Shown here: positions 1 to 8,764 of the stretch, piece by piece
How the letters are laid out: each line of letters begins with the position of its first letter
How positions within the stretch are numbered: position 1 is the first letter of the stretch
NCBI RefSeq assembly: GCF_900105995.1
Contig: NZ_LT629785.1
Span: 2,046,001-2,110,000, forward strand
Reading direction: 5' to 3'
Source of the DNA: Pseudomonas pohangensis
GTDB lineage: Bacteria > Pseudomonadota > Gammaproteobacteria > Pseudomonadales > Pseudomonadaceae
DNA: 64,000 nucleotides
Notes under the pieces: generated by a model
What the model saw: only the letters and a program-made list of their open reading frames with translations
Database searches by the model: none
Told to the model about the DNA's origin: nothing
Translations under genes and position numbers: made by a program

Positions 1-5
1 AAACA

Positions 6-821
6 ATGAAAAAGCCCAATCCGAATTTCAAACTTGCCGCATTGCTCGGCAGCCTCCTGCTGGCGCTGGCCGTGCAACCGGCCGTGGCCGAGGAAACCGG
101 CGCTGTCGTTCCTTCGGTCCTGACCGACGGCGTCAACGCCAAATCAGGGCGTGTCGATAACATGCACATGACACGCTATGTCGAGTTCTTCCTCGCAGCT
201 CCCGACCCCAAGAGCAAAAAACTGGTGGCCGCCTGCTTCAACACCATGTTCACGCCCAAGGGCATCCCCCCTTCGAGAGATACCGCTCCGCAAAAGCTGG
301 TAGAAGGCCTTGATTTCAGCAAGATCAAGAGCGAATTCGGCGTCATCGGCGCCTCCCTCAACGGCCCGAAACTGTGGTCGCCCGACTGGACCGATATCGA
401 AATCGGCAAGGTACAGACCTTCAATGGCATCGAAGCCGCATGGGTGGCCCAGCTCAACATGGAGGAAGGCAATCGCGATGTGGACAAGAGCATCCCCTAC
501 AAGCCGGTAACCATCGCCCGCAAGAGCGCGCTGGGCTGGAACAAGGGCACCAAAGTCCTGCTGCTCGATGATGCCGATGGCAACACCTGGATCCTCAAGG
601 GATTCCAGTTGGGCATCCATCCCAAACATACCTACGAGGAATTTGTCGCTGCCGGCCAGAGCAACTTCAAGCAACTCCCGCCAGGCTGGAAGTTCCGCGT
701 CAAGGTGCTGGAAAAGGATCTGATCGAGAAGCCCGAAAACGGCGTGGCCTGGATCATGCCGGACGAGTTTTTCAACGTCTATGACAAGACCGGTCCGGGC
801 ATGATGAACTACAAGCCCTGA
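6..821 (+). CDS. Secreted protein of unknown function
   Basis: A 271-residue protein with a clear Sec signal peptide: basic MKK start, hydrophobic run at about residues 10-25, and cleavage likely after AVAEE-type residues near 28. The mature part is soluble with no further membrane segment, rich in Trp and Lys, and contains one Cys (C77). I do not recognise a catalytic motif. It probably acts in the periplasm. It lies upstream of a GMC-oxidoreductase relic and near a periplasmic quinohemoprotein dehydrogenase, so a link to periplasmic alcohol oxidation is possible but is only inference from position. The start at 6 lies at the very edge of the window, so upstream signals cannot be seen. Confidence 0.75.
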   Translation: MKKPNPNFKLAALLGSLLLALAVQPAVAEETGAVVPSVLTDGVNAKSGRVDNMHMTRYVEFFLAAPDPKSKKLVAACFNTMFTPKGIPPSRDTAPQKLVEGLDFSKIKSEFGVIGASLNGPKLWSPDWTDIEIGKVQTFNGIEAAWVAQLNMEEGNRDVDKSIPYKPVTIARKSALGWNKGTKVLLLDDADGNTWILKGFQLGIHPKHTYEEFVAAGQSNFKQLPPGWKFRVKVLEKDLIEKPENGVAWIMPDEFFNVYDKTGPGMMNYKP

Positions 822-893
822 GGTTTGCCGCCGCTGAACTGCCACCGTTCCAGGGCAATGCACTTTTGCCTTCAGGATTTGGCAGAGCAGCAC

Positions 894-1055
894 TCAGGCT
901 TCAGACAGGCCATCCTGGATAATCCAGCTGGCCGCACGCTCGGCGATCATCAGGGTTGGCGAGTTGGTGTTGCCGCTGGTGATCAGCGGCATCACCCCGG
1001 CATCCACCACGCGCAGGTCGTGGATGCCGATGACCTTCAGCCGCGAGTCAACCAC
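894..1055 (-). pseudogene. C-terminal relic of a GMC-family oxidoreductase
   Basis: Minus-strand translation reads VVDSRLKVIGIHDLRVVDAG followed by MPLITSGNTNSPTLMIAERA and ends in a stop at 894. This matches the conserved C-terminal signature of GMC (glucose-methanol-choline) flavin oxidoreductases, where the SGN-TN-PT-MIAE block carries the catalytic His/Asn region. Only about 53 residues remain. The FAD-binding N-terminus is absent, and the next upstream bases on this strand lead into the ald promoter region. It is a deletion remnant and not a functional gene. Confidence 0.75.
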
Positions 1056-1197
1056 CGCTGACCGGCAATGTCCAAAGATTCCCGGTAAAACCCGGCTTTC
1101 AGCAATCTCTCCTTCAGACACTGGCAAATTCAGGCTCCTTGCCGATGGAAGCTGACTAGACTTACTTCGCGAAACCAACATTCACGAGGAGCCTGTC

Positions 1198-2319
1198 ATG
1201 CGTATCGGCGTTCCCAAGGAAATCAAGGTTCATGAGTACCGTGTCGGCCTGACGCCACAGTCGGTGGCCGAGTTGTGCGGTCTGGGTCATCAACTGCTGA
1301 TCGAAACCCGGGCCGGTGTCGGCATCGGTTTCAGCGATGCCGACTATGTGGCCGCCGGAGCGCAGATTGCCGCCTCGGCCGAGCAGGTGTTCAGCGAGTC
1401 GCAGTTGATCGTCAAGGTCAAGGAACCGCAGGCGGTCGAGCGTGCCCGGCTGAAGCCCGAGCACTGCCTGTTCACCTATCTGCATCTGGCGCCGGATCGC
1501 CCGCAGACCACTGAGTTGATGGCCAGCGGTGCCACCTGCATCGCCTATGAAACCGTCACCGACCGTAATGGCGGCCTGCCGCTGCTGGCGCCGATGTCGC
1601 AGGTGGCCGGACGCATGTCGATCCAGGCCGGGGCCAGCTGCCTGGAAAAAGCCCGCGGCGGGCGCGGCGTGCTGCTCGGCGGCGTGCCCGGGGTGGCTGC
1701 CGGCAAAGTGGTGATTCTCGGCGGCGGCGTGGTCGGCAGCCATGCACTGGCGATGGCGGTCGGGCTGGGTGCGGAAGTCTGCGTGCTGGACAAGAGTCTC
1801 GAGGCCCTGCAACGGCTGGATGCACGCTACGGCAACCGCATCACCACGCTCTACTCGACGCGCACCAGCGTGCGCGAACAGGTGCTCAGTGCCGACCTGG
1901 TGATCGGCGGCGTATTGATCCCCGGGGCGGCGGCGCCCAAGCTGATCACGGCGGAAATGGTCAGCCAGATGCTGCCCGGTTCGGTGCTGGTGGACGTGGC
2001 CATCGATCAGGGTGGCTGCGCGGAGACCTCAAAAGCCACCACCCACTCGGAGCCGACCTATATCGTCGACGGCGTGGTGCATTACTGTGTGGCCAACATG
2101 CCCGGCGCGGTGGCGCGTACCTCGACCCTGGCGCTGAACAACGCCACCCTGCCCTTCGTCATTGCGCTGGCGGGAAAGGGCCCGAAGCAGGCCATGCAGG
2201 ACGATGCGCATCTGCTCAACGGGCTTAACGTGGCCCAAGGCATGATCACCTGCGCGCATGTTGCCGAGGCGCAGGATCTGCCGTATGAAGCTGCCGCCAC
2301 CATGCTGCAGCGGCTGTAA
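1198..2319 (+). CDS. ald: Alanine dehydrogenase
   Basis: A 373-residue protein of the usual length for alanine dehydrogenase, which catalyses NAD-dependent oxidative deamination of L-alanine to pyruvate and ammonium in the cytoplasm. The N-terminus MRIGVPKEIKVHEYRVGLTP is the family hallmark, with the substrate-binding Lys and Arg in it. A Rossmann motif GGGVVGSHAL lies at about residues 175-184, and the pyruvate-binding His/Lys region is present (the FTYLHLAPD stretch). The ATG follows a strong GAGGAG ribosome site at 1187. It is a single transcription unit ending at a hairpin around 2337-2364. It sits between a GMC relic and a convergent alcohol dehydrogenase, and nothing in the sequence shows its regulator. 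Confidence 0.97.
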   Translation: MRIGVPKEIKVHEYRVGLTPQSVAELCGLGHQLLIETRAGVGIGFSDADYVAAGAQIAASAEQVFSESQLIVKVKEPQAVERARLKPEHCLFTYLHLAPDRPQTTELMASGATCIAYETVTDRNGGLPLLAPMSQVAGRMSIQAGASCLEKARGGRGVLLGGVPGVAAGKVVILGGGVVGSHALAMAVGLGAEVCVLDKSLEALQRLDARYGNRITTLYSTRTSVREQVLSADLVIGGVLIPGAAAPKLITAEMVSQMLPGSVLVDVAIDQGGCAETSKATTHSEPTYIVDGVVHYCVANMPGAVARTSTLALNNATLPFVIALAGKGPKQAMQDDAHLLNGLNVAQGMITCAHVAEAQDLPYEAAATMLQRL

Positions 2320-2336
2320 CAGCGGCTGGTGACCCG

Positions 2337-2364
2337 CCCCCTCTGCCACTGGCAGCAGAGGGGG
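2337..2364. terminator. Hairpin between convergent ald and PQQ-ADH genes
   Basis: A perfect 10-bp stem (CCCCCTCTGC with GCAGAGGGGG) and an 8-base loop stand 17 bp after the ald stop and 35 bp before the end of the convergent dehydrogenase gene. There is no clear U tract on either side, so it may act as a stabilising or weak bidirectional terminator. Confidence 0.55.
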
Positions 2365-2398
2365 CAAATCCTGCAACAGTCAGGGATACGGCAGCCAA

Positions 2399-4519
2399 CT
2401 ACTGCTGCTTGGCCTGGGCCTCTTCCATATCGTTTTTCAGGTCATGCGCACGCTTGATCAGGTAGGCATGGATTTTCTCGATATCACCGGGTTGCAGGCG
2501 TCCGCCGATAGGCGGCATGCCCAGGTGCGCACGTGAGCCATAGACGATGGCGGAGAACTGCTCGTGCTTCTCCGGCGTCAGGTAACGCAGATCCGGAATC
2601 GCATTGGCACTGTATGCACCAAAGCCGTGGCAGGCGCCGCAGTTATCCGCATACAGACGGGCACCCGCTTCCACCGATGCGGCACTGGCAGTCATGGGTG
2701 GCGGTGCGGGTACCGTCATCACGCGCCTGATCAATTCCGGCATGGGTTCCTTGCCGCCCAGCTTGAAGACAAACAGGCGTGCATCGGGAACTACCGGAGA
2801 TTGTTCGCCAACCACCCCGAAGCCCAGCCCGAAAGAGCCGCCCATGCCGACGTTGAAGGCCACGTACTGCTCGCCATTGATTTCATAGGTAATCGGCCCG
2901 GCTATCACAGCACTGGATACCTGCTGCTGCCACAGGCGTTTGCCGGTATCAGCAGAGTAGGCATACAGGTAGCCGAAGGACGTACCCTGGAATACCAGAT
3001 TGCCGGCGGTAGTCAGGGTGCCGCCGTTGTTGGTCATCGGGTATTCCACCGACCAGGCTTCCTTCTGTTTTACCGGATCCCAGGCCTGCAACTTGCCGCT
3101 GAACAACTTGGCCAGTTCTGCCAGCTCCTCCTTGCTCTCCTGCAGCTCGGGCAGCTTTACCCCGACATTCCACTTGCCAAGCTCCGGTGTCGCGGCTTTC
3201 TTGTCCGGATTGAAATACTCTGCGTTGGATTGCTGCGGAATGTAGACCAGACCGGTTTGCGGGTTGAAGCTCATCGGCTGCCAGTTATGCGCACCCAGCG
3301 GGCCGGGGAAAACCAGCTTGCCTTCACCTTTGGTCCAGTAGTCGGCGGCTTCGCGGTCAAAGATCGGCCGTCCGGTTTTCGGGTCGATACCTTTGGCCCA
3401 GTTAACCCTGGAAGCAAACTGGCCGGCGGAAATGAACTCTCCGCTGGCCGCATCCAGCACATAGAAGAAACCGTTCTTCGGCGCCTGCATCACCACCTTG
3501 CGCGGCTTGCCGTCGATCGGCAGGGTTGCGACGATGATGTCCTGGGTCGCGGTGTAGTCCCAGGAATCGCCGGGCGTGGTCTGGTAGTGCCAGACGTATT
3601 TGCCGGTATCCGGCTTGACCGCGACGATCGAGGAAAGGAACAGGTTGTCGCCCTTGCCTTCGCTGCGCAGCCCGTAGTTCCAGTAGGAGCCGTTGCCAAC
3701 GCCGATGTACAGCAGATCCAGTTCCGGATCGTAGGACATGCCGTTCCACACGGTGCCGCCACCACCCTGTATCCAGTACTGGTCACCGAACCAGGTCTTG
3801 CGGATCATCTTGATGGTGTCGCTTTCATCGCCCTTGGCCGGATCACCGGGCACGGTGAAGAAGCGCCAGGCCTGCTTGCCGGTCGCTGCATCATAGGCAG
3901 TGATATAGCCGCGCACGCCGAGTTCGGCACCACCGTTGCCGATGATCACCTTGTCTTTGACGATGCGCGGCACACCGGTGATGGTGTAGTTGCGGTTCAG
4001 ATCAATGACGGTATCGACCGACCAGATCTTCTCGCCGGTCTTGGCATCCAGCGCTTCCAGACGGCCGTCATACACGCCGACATAGACCTTGCCCTTCCAT
4101 ACCGCCACGCCGCGGTTGGCGGCGTCACAGCAACCCTTGTACTGCATGCCGCGGAATACCTTGGGATCATATTTCCACAGCAACTTGCCGCTCACCGCGT
4201 CCAGCGCATAGACCATGCTGTAGGCACCGGTGGTATAGAGCACACCGTCCACCACTACCGGGGTGGCCTCGACCACCCGATCCAGGTCGTACTTGAACTG
4301 CCAGGCCAGACCGAGCTGGTCGACGTTCTTGTCGTTGACCTGGGTCAGCGGCGAAAAACGCTGCTCGCCATAGGTACGTCCGGTGGTCATCCAGTTACCG
4401 GGCTCCTGATCGGCATTGATCAGCCGCTGGGCATCCACTGCCCCGCTGGCAGCACTGGCCAGCGGGGCAACGGCGAGCAGTGCGCAGAATTGCAGGGCAT
4501 TGAAAATGGCGTGCCTCAT
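2399..4519 (-). CDS. Quinohemoprotein (PQQ and heme c) alcohol dehydrogenase
   Basis: A 706-residue periplasmic enzyme of the type II PQQ alcohol dehydrogenase family, which oxidises primary alcohols to aldehydes and passes electrons through PQQ and heme c. The start at 4519 is preferred over an in-frame upstream codon because it follows AAGGAAAA and opens a signal peptide (MRHAIFNALQFCALLAVAPL). The beta-propeller has repeated tryptophan-docking motifs, the vicinal disulfide pair GCC at about residues 130-132, and a GDSWDYTATQD stretch near the active site. A C-terminal cytochrome c domain carries CGACHG at about residue 626. Downstream is the convergent ald gene. No cytochrome partner or pqq biosynthesis gene is in view. 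The substrate is not resolved by sequence. Confidence 0.93.
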   Translation of the reverse strand: MRHAIFNALQFCALLAVAPLASAASGAVDAQRLINADQEPGNWMTTGRTYGEQRFSPLTQVNDKNVDQLGLAWQFKYDLDRVVEATPVVVDGVLYTTGAYSMVYALDAVSGKLLWKYDPKVFRGMQYKGCCDAANRGVAVWKGKVYVGVYDGRLEALDAKTGEKIWSVDTVIDLNRNYTITGVPRIVKDKVIIGNGGAELGVRGYITAYDAATGKQAWRFFTVPGDPAKGDESDTIKMIRKTWFGDQYWIQGGGGTVWNGMSYDPELDLLYIGVGNGSYWNYGLRSEGKGDNLFLSSIVAVKPDTGKYVWHYQTTPGDSWDYTATQDIIVATLPIDGKPRKVVMQAPKNGFFYVLDAASGEFISAGQFASRVNWAKGIDPKTGRPIFDREAADYWTKGEGKLVFPGPLGAHNWQPMSFNPQTGLVYIPQQSNAEYFNPDKKAATPELGKWNVGVKLPELQESKEELAELAKLFSGKLQAWDPVKQKEAWSVEYPMTNNGGTLTTAGNLVFQGTSFGYLYAYSADTGKRLWQQQVSSAVIAGPITYEINGEQYVAFNVGMGGSFGLGFGVVGEQSPVVPDARLFVFKLGGKEPMPELIRRVMTVPAPPPMTASAASVEAGARLYADNCGACHGFGAYSANAIPDLRYLTPEKHEQFSAIVYGSRAHLGMPPIGGRLQPGDIEKIHAYLIKRAHDLKNDMEEAQAKQQ

Positions 4520-4715
4520 CGCGTTTTCCTTGTAATTATCAGCTTTGAGTGAGGAGCAGCCGCTACGGGGCAGTCCCTCAATGGTTAACCACAATTGATA
4601 AGAGCCTTTTGCAACGTATTTCGCAAGTATGCTGCAGTATTCGCCGCCCTGATCCAGCCGGGTCAGGCAATTGCTTGCAGGGCAAAACCATCGGCAAGAA
4701 TAGCGTAAGCGGCAG

Positions 4716-5921
4716 TCAAGCCCGCCTGCCGGCCCGGCGCGCGGCCATGCGTGCCGCCCAGGGATTGGCGCTTATGCCGTGCAGCAGGACACTCAGCAAG
4801 ACCGTACAAATAGCCGTAGCCAGCACGCTGCTGGCGGCTTGCAGATTGCTGTCCATGATCATCACCGCAAACACTATGCTGGCCAGCCCGCGCGGGCCGA
4901 ACCAGCCGATGAACAGCCGGGTTTCGCTATCCAGGCTGGTCCCCAGCAGGCTGATGAATACCGGCAACATGCGGATCAGCGTCAGGCTGAGCACTGCATA
5001 CAGCCACACCTGCGGGGTAAAGCTGCTCCAGTAAGCCGGCACCACCAGGGCGCCAAACACCAGCCAGGTGATGACCGACAGCAGGCTGGCGAACTCTTCA
5101 CTGGCCAGTAGCAGAGTGTGCTTCTGCCTGTTCAGCAGGTAGCCACTGAGCAGCCCGCCAACAAAGGCCGCTATAAAGCCGCTGCCGCCCAGCCGCTGGG
5201 CCAGGGCAAAGCACAGCAGCGCCAGACCGGGCAAGGTCAGCTGCGACCACATCGGCATTTGCCAATGGTGCCGGTGCGAGAAACGCAACAACTGCCAGGC
5301 AATCAGCGCCAGACCAATGCCGACCAGGGCACCGATGCCCAGTTCTTCGCTGATCAGCTCCAGCGCCAGTTGCAGCGGTTCGTGGGTCTGCACCTCGACC
5401 AGCAACCCCAGCAGCAACAGCAGCAAAGGCACACAGATACCGTCATTCAGGCCGCTTTCCACATTCAGCCCTTCGCGCACCGGTGCCGGCACCGCAGGGT
5501 TGCTCACCACCGCCTTGCCCAGCGCGGCATCGGTCGGCGCCAGAATGGTCGCCAGGATCGCCAGTTCCAGCACCGGCACTTGCGGAAACAGCCAGTAACC
5601 GACCAGCCAGCCGGCAACTACGGTGAGCGGCAAGCCGACCAGCAACAGGCGCATGGGCAGCGATTCGTGCTGGCGCAACACGCGCAGGTTGGCATTGGCC
5701 GCATCACTGAACAGCACGATCGCCAGTGTCAGCTCGGCCAGAAGCCTGATTCCCTGGGTGTTGATATGCGGTTGCAGTACGCCGATGGCAGCCGGCCCCA
5801 GCAGCAGGCCCGCCAGCATGAACATCAGCGGGCCATTGAACAGGCGTGACTCGAAGCGGCCGGCAAAGATGCTGTAGAGCAGCAGAAAGGCGGCAAGCAC
5901 GGCGAGATTCTGATATAGCAA
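4716..5921 (-). CDS. Cation:proton antiporter (Na+/H+ exchanger family)
   Basis: A 401-residue polytopic membrane protein with about 11-12 hydrophobic helices and the CPA-type signatures PTDAALGKAVV and VESGLNDGICVPL, which provide the ion-binding acidic residues. It probably exchanges Na+ or K+ for H+ at the inner membrane. It is the last gene of a minus-strand set beginning with a PP2C phosphatase at 9570, with a 48-bp gap to the preceding small gene. The C-terminal tail is short and basic with no TrkA-N regulatory domain. Being downstream of a kinase, phosphatase and FHA module suggests phosphorylation-linked control, which is inference. Confidence 0.9.
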   Translation of the reverse strand: MLYQNLAVLAAFLLLYSIFAGRFESRLFNGPLMFMLAGLLLGPAAIGVLQPHINTQGIRLLAELTLAIVLFSDAANANLRVLRQHESLPMRLLLVGLPLTVVAGWLVGYWLFPQVPVLELAILATILAPTDAALGKAVVSNPAVPAPVREGLNVESGLNDGICVPLLLLLLGLLVEVQTHEPLQLALELISEELGIGALVGIGLALIAWQLLRFSHRHHWQMPMWSQLTLPGLALLCFALAQRLGGSGFIAAFVGGLLSGYLLNRQKHTLLLASEEFASLLSVITWLVFGALVVPAYWSSFTPQVWLYAVLSLTLIRMLPVFISLLGTSLDSETRLFIGWFGPRGLASIVFAVMIMDSNLQAASSVLATAICTVLLSVLLHGISANPWAARMAARRAGRRA

Positions 5922-5969
5922 GGTGCGGTCTCCCGGAGGTACACAATCCAGAGCGCAGGGTAACCCCGG

Positions 5970-6281
5970 TCAGCTGTCCGCCTGAATAGCCAGCACGCGG
6001 CTGGAGGCCACACTGGGATGGGACAACTGTACTGTGCCACTGCGCTGCAGTTCATCCAGAGCCGCAGCCGACACCGGTGCATGCAGCTGCAGGCGCAACA
6101 GCAGACAGGGCTCGTCATGCCACTGGGCCACCTGTGGTTCGGCCACATCACACACCAGCGGATGGCTGAAGTCATAGCCACACTGGGAGGCAACCTCGGC
6201 CAGCGCAACGTCGTCGTCCGAGACTTCAACTGCCAGGTACAGATCGGCAAACCCCGGCGGTGCAGCTAGCGCGCCCGTCAC
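5970..6281 (-). CDS. Small acidic conserved-type protein in the FHA/kinase operon
   Basis: A 103-residue cytoplasmic protein with no signal peptide or membrane segment. I do not recognise its family. It contains three Cys and an alternating hydrophobic pattern suggesting a small alpha/beta fold. Its start overlaps the stop of the FHA gene by 4 bp (ATGA), which implies translational coupling and supports that it is real. The partner genes (phosphatase, kinase, FHA) suggest a role in the same signalling pathway or in regulating the downstream antiporter, but nothing in its sequence shows this directly. Confidence 0.65.
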   Translation of the reverse strand: MTGALAAPPGFADLYLAVEVSDDDVALAEVASQCGYDFSHPLVCDVAEPQVAQWHDEPCLLLRLQLHAPVSAAALDELQRSGTVQLSHPSVASSRVLAIQADS

Positions 6282-7126
6282 CGGCTGAGCAACCAGAACG
6301 CAACAGCAAAAACCACCAGCAGCACGGCGCCTGTCAGCCCCAGCGGGATGCCCCTGGCTGGCGCGGGCTGCACAGGTGCAGTTGCCGCTGTCTGGGCCCG
6401 CGCCGGGTTCGCCGCCGCCACCTGGCTGACTTGTGGTTTGGCTACCGGCCGGGGCAATTTCACCGCCTGCATGAATACCGTGGCATCTTCATTGACAGCC
6501 TGTTCGGCCACCTGCACCTTGGGGCCGATCACCAGCAGGCTGACCGAGCCCATCTTCAGCTGATCACCTGCCTGCAACCGGGCTGTAGCCACCTTGGCCT
6601 GATTGACCAGCACACCATTGGCCGAGCCGAGATCCTTCATGTGCAGCAAGCCATCCTTGAGGAAGAACTCGCAGTGCCGGCGGGATAATTCGTGATCATT
6701 GGCAAAGCACAATTCGCACTGGGTTGAACGGCCGAAGGTCAGCGAAGCCGTGACCGGATACTTGCTGCCCTCATGCTCGCCCTGCAGGACAAACAGGAAC
6801 CATTGCGCGGCACCCGGCTGCAGCGCCTGGTTGCCGACCTTGATCGGATCGAACACTTCCAGCTGCAGGCTGCCCAGACGAATGACATCCCCCGAGCGCA
6901 ACTGGTAACGCGAGCTGACGCGTTCCTCGTTGACATAGGTGCCGGTCTGACTGCCGCAGTCACTGATCAGGCACAAGCCTTTTTCCTGGCGGATTTCGGC
7001 GTGAAAGGCGCTGATCCCGGCATCCGCCAATGGCAGCGTATTACGCGGGTCCTGACCCAGCGTGAGGCGTTCTTCAGTCAGCCAGATAGGGGCCTGACGA
7101 GCATCCTTGAAGTGCAGCTTGAGCAT
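6278..7126 (-). CDS. Tandem FHA-domain protein with C-terminal membrane anchor
   Basis: 282 residues with two forkhead-associated domains. The first is at about 1-95 (LTLGQDPRNTL, HAEI, GSQTGTYVN) and the second at about 108-205 (LTFGRSTQCEL, LSRRHCEF, GSANGVLVN). Both keep the Gly-Arg/Ser-His-Asn framework used to bind phosphothreonine. An Ala/Pro linker leads to a single C-terminal hydrophobic helix (LTGAVLLVVFAVAFWLLSR), so the protein is probably tail-anchored with FHA domains in the cytoplasm. It follows the Ser/Thr kinase gene by 45 bp and is very likely a reader of that kinase's phosphorylation. Confidence 0.9.
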   Translation of the reverse strand: MLKLHFKDARQAPIWLTEERLTLGQDPRNTLPLADAGISAFHAEIRQEKGLCLISDCGSQTGTYVNEERVSSRYQLRSGDVIRLGSLQLEVFDPIKVGNQALQPGAAQWFLFVLQGEHEGSKYPVTASLTFGRSTQCELCFANDHELSRRHCEFFLKDGLLHMKDLGSANGVLVNQAKVATARLQAGDQLKMGSVSLLVIGPKVQVAEQAVNEDATVFMQAVKLPRPVAKPQVSQVAAANPARAQTAATAPVQPAPARGIPLGLTGAVLLVVFAVAFWLLSR

Positions 7127-7171
7127 ATCCTTTCATCCTCGTGTTCCACCCAGCAAACCGGGCAATCAGGG

Positions 7172-8764
7172 TCAGTTTCCCCAAATGCTGTTCCAGCCAT
7201 TCGTCACCTTGTCCAGCAAACTTTCTTCGGCCTTGGGCGCAGGCGCTGCTGCTTTCTGTTGCGCCGCCTGGCGCTTCCTGCTGTCTGTAACCGCAGCTTT
7301 GGTCGAGGCCTTCAGTTGCAGATGCTCGCGACGCATCTGCAGCAACTCCGGATTGTCCGGCTGCACCTGCAACCCTGCATCGATCATTTCCAGTGCAACC
7401 GGAAAAGCCAGCCGCTGGTAAGCCTGTTTCGCCTTGTCCCGATACAGTTCGGCAATCTGCTGCAAGCCTGTCTGTGCCCGGGCATTATCCGGTTCGAGGA
7501 GCAGGACCTGGCGGAAATAGAACACCGCACTGTCATCCTCGGGCAGCAACAGCCGCTGCTCCTGGATGGCGCTTTCGGCACTGCCGATGAAGTTGGCGAT
7601 GCGCTGGTTTTGCACACGCTGCAAGCCTTCCAGAGCCCGGGCATTGCCGGCATCAAGCTGCAACACCTGCTGGAAATAGTAATCGGCACTATCCTGCTGC
7701 GGTTCGACCAACTGGCCTGCCTGCAAACGCTGCTCGGCGTCACCGAGCAACTGGCGAACCTGCAGCTGCTGCTTGAGATACAGCCCGCCCACAGCCACAC
7801 CAAGCACCAGCAACAAGCCCCAGAGCAATACCCACATCAACCGCCGCAGTGGTCGCTTGGTCGTAGCAGGCCTTTGCGCAGCAGGTGCTGGGTCGGCAGT
7901 GACACCAACCCCGGGCACAGCAGCCACCAGCACTGCAGGTTGAATCTGCGTGGCATCCGAGTCGCCAGGTTCGATCTGTGCCAGCGCCGCCAGCAAGGCA
8001 TTGCAGTCCGGCATCCGCTGCGCAGGGTCCTTGGTCAGCATGCGCTCGAGCAATGACTGGAACATCGCCAGCCGTGGTGGCAATACCGGCACCGGCATCT
8101 GTACCTGGTTGAGTACCGTTTGCGTGTAGTTGCTGCCGCGATAGGAATTATGGCCGATGAGCATTTCCAGCAGGATCAGGCCCAGACTGTAGATATCACT
8201 GCGCGCATCCAGCCGCTGGCACTGGGTCTGCTCCGGGCTGCTGTAGGCCGGGCTGCCCACTGCCACACCGAAATGCGTCAACTCACTGTCTATCTGGGTG
8301 TCTTTGGCAATGCCGAAATCGGTCAGCACTGCAGTGCCATCATTGCGGAAAAGGATGTTCGCCGGTTTGATGTCACGATGAATCAGCCCCTTGGCATGCA
8401 CCACTGCCAGTGCCCCGGCAATCTGCCGCACGATCGCCAGCGCCCGCTGCGGTTCGAACACCTCGCCCTTGTGCTGCGCCAGATCGCCACCCGGAACAAA
8501 TTCCATGGCCATGTAGTAACGCCCGTCGGCCAGCCGGTTGATGTCGAAAATGGTGATGATCGACGGATTGTGCAGCGAGGCGACAATGTGGCCTTCCTGA
8601 ATGAACCGGGTGTTGAAATCCTGATCACCGCTATCGAGCAACACCTTGACCGCCACTTTGCGCTGCAGCGACTGCTGGGTGGCCAGATAGACTTCGGCCA
8701 TGCCGCCCTTGCCGAGGCGGCCATGCACCGTATAGCCGGGAATTTCGATAAGGTTTTCGGTCAT
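7172..8764 (-). CDS. Membrane-anchored Ser/Thr protein kinase with TPR-like tail
   Basis: A 530-residue Hanks-type kinase. The glycine loop GKGGMAEVY (18-26), Lys40, the catalytic loop HRDIKPAN (129-136) and DFG (149-151) are all present, so it should be active. After an Ala/Pro-rich juxtamembrane linker a single transmembrane helix lies near residues 308-330. The C-terminal part has three roughly 70-residue repeats, such as DSADYYFQQVLQLDAGNARA and DSAVFYFRQVLLLEPDNARA, that look like TPR units and would lie in the periplasm. The start overlaps the phosphatase stop (ATGA). Together with the PP2C phosphatase and FHA protein it forms a write/erase/read module. Confidence 0.93.
   Translation of the reverse strand: MTENLIEIPGYTVHGRLGKGGMAEVYLATQQSLQRKVAVKVLLDSGDQDFNTRFIQEGHIVASLHNPSIITIFDINRLADGRYYMAMEFVPGGDLAQHKGEVFEPQRALAIVRQIAGALAVVHAKGLIHRDIKPANILFRNDGTAVLTDFGIAKDTQIDSELTHFGVAVGSPAYSSPEQTQCQRLDARSDIYSLGLILLEMLIGHNSYRGSNYTQTVLNQVQMPVPVLPPRLAMFQSLLERMLTKDPAQRMPDCNALLAALAQIEPGDSDATQIQPAVLVAAVPGVGVTADPAPAAQRPATTKRPLRRLMWVLLWGLLLVLGVAVGGLYLKQQLQVRQLLGDAEQRLQAGQLVEPQQDSADYYFQQVLQLDAGNARALEGLQRVQNQRIANFIGSAESAIQEQRLLLPEDDSAVFYFRQVLLLEPDNARAQTGLQQIAELYRDKAKQAYQRLAFPVALEMIDAGLQVQPDNPELLQMRREHLQLKASTKAAVTDSRKRQAAQQKAAAPAPKAEESLLDKVTNGWNSIWGN

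Noticed and set aside
2564..4552. Long plus-strand open frame of 662 codons
   Set aside because: It lies antisense to the alcohol dehydrogenase gene, has no ribosome site and shows no domain; it arises from GC-rich third positions.
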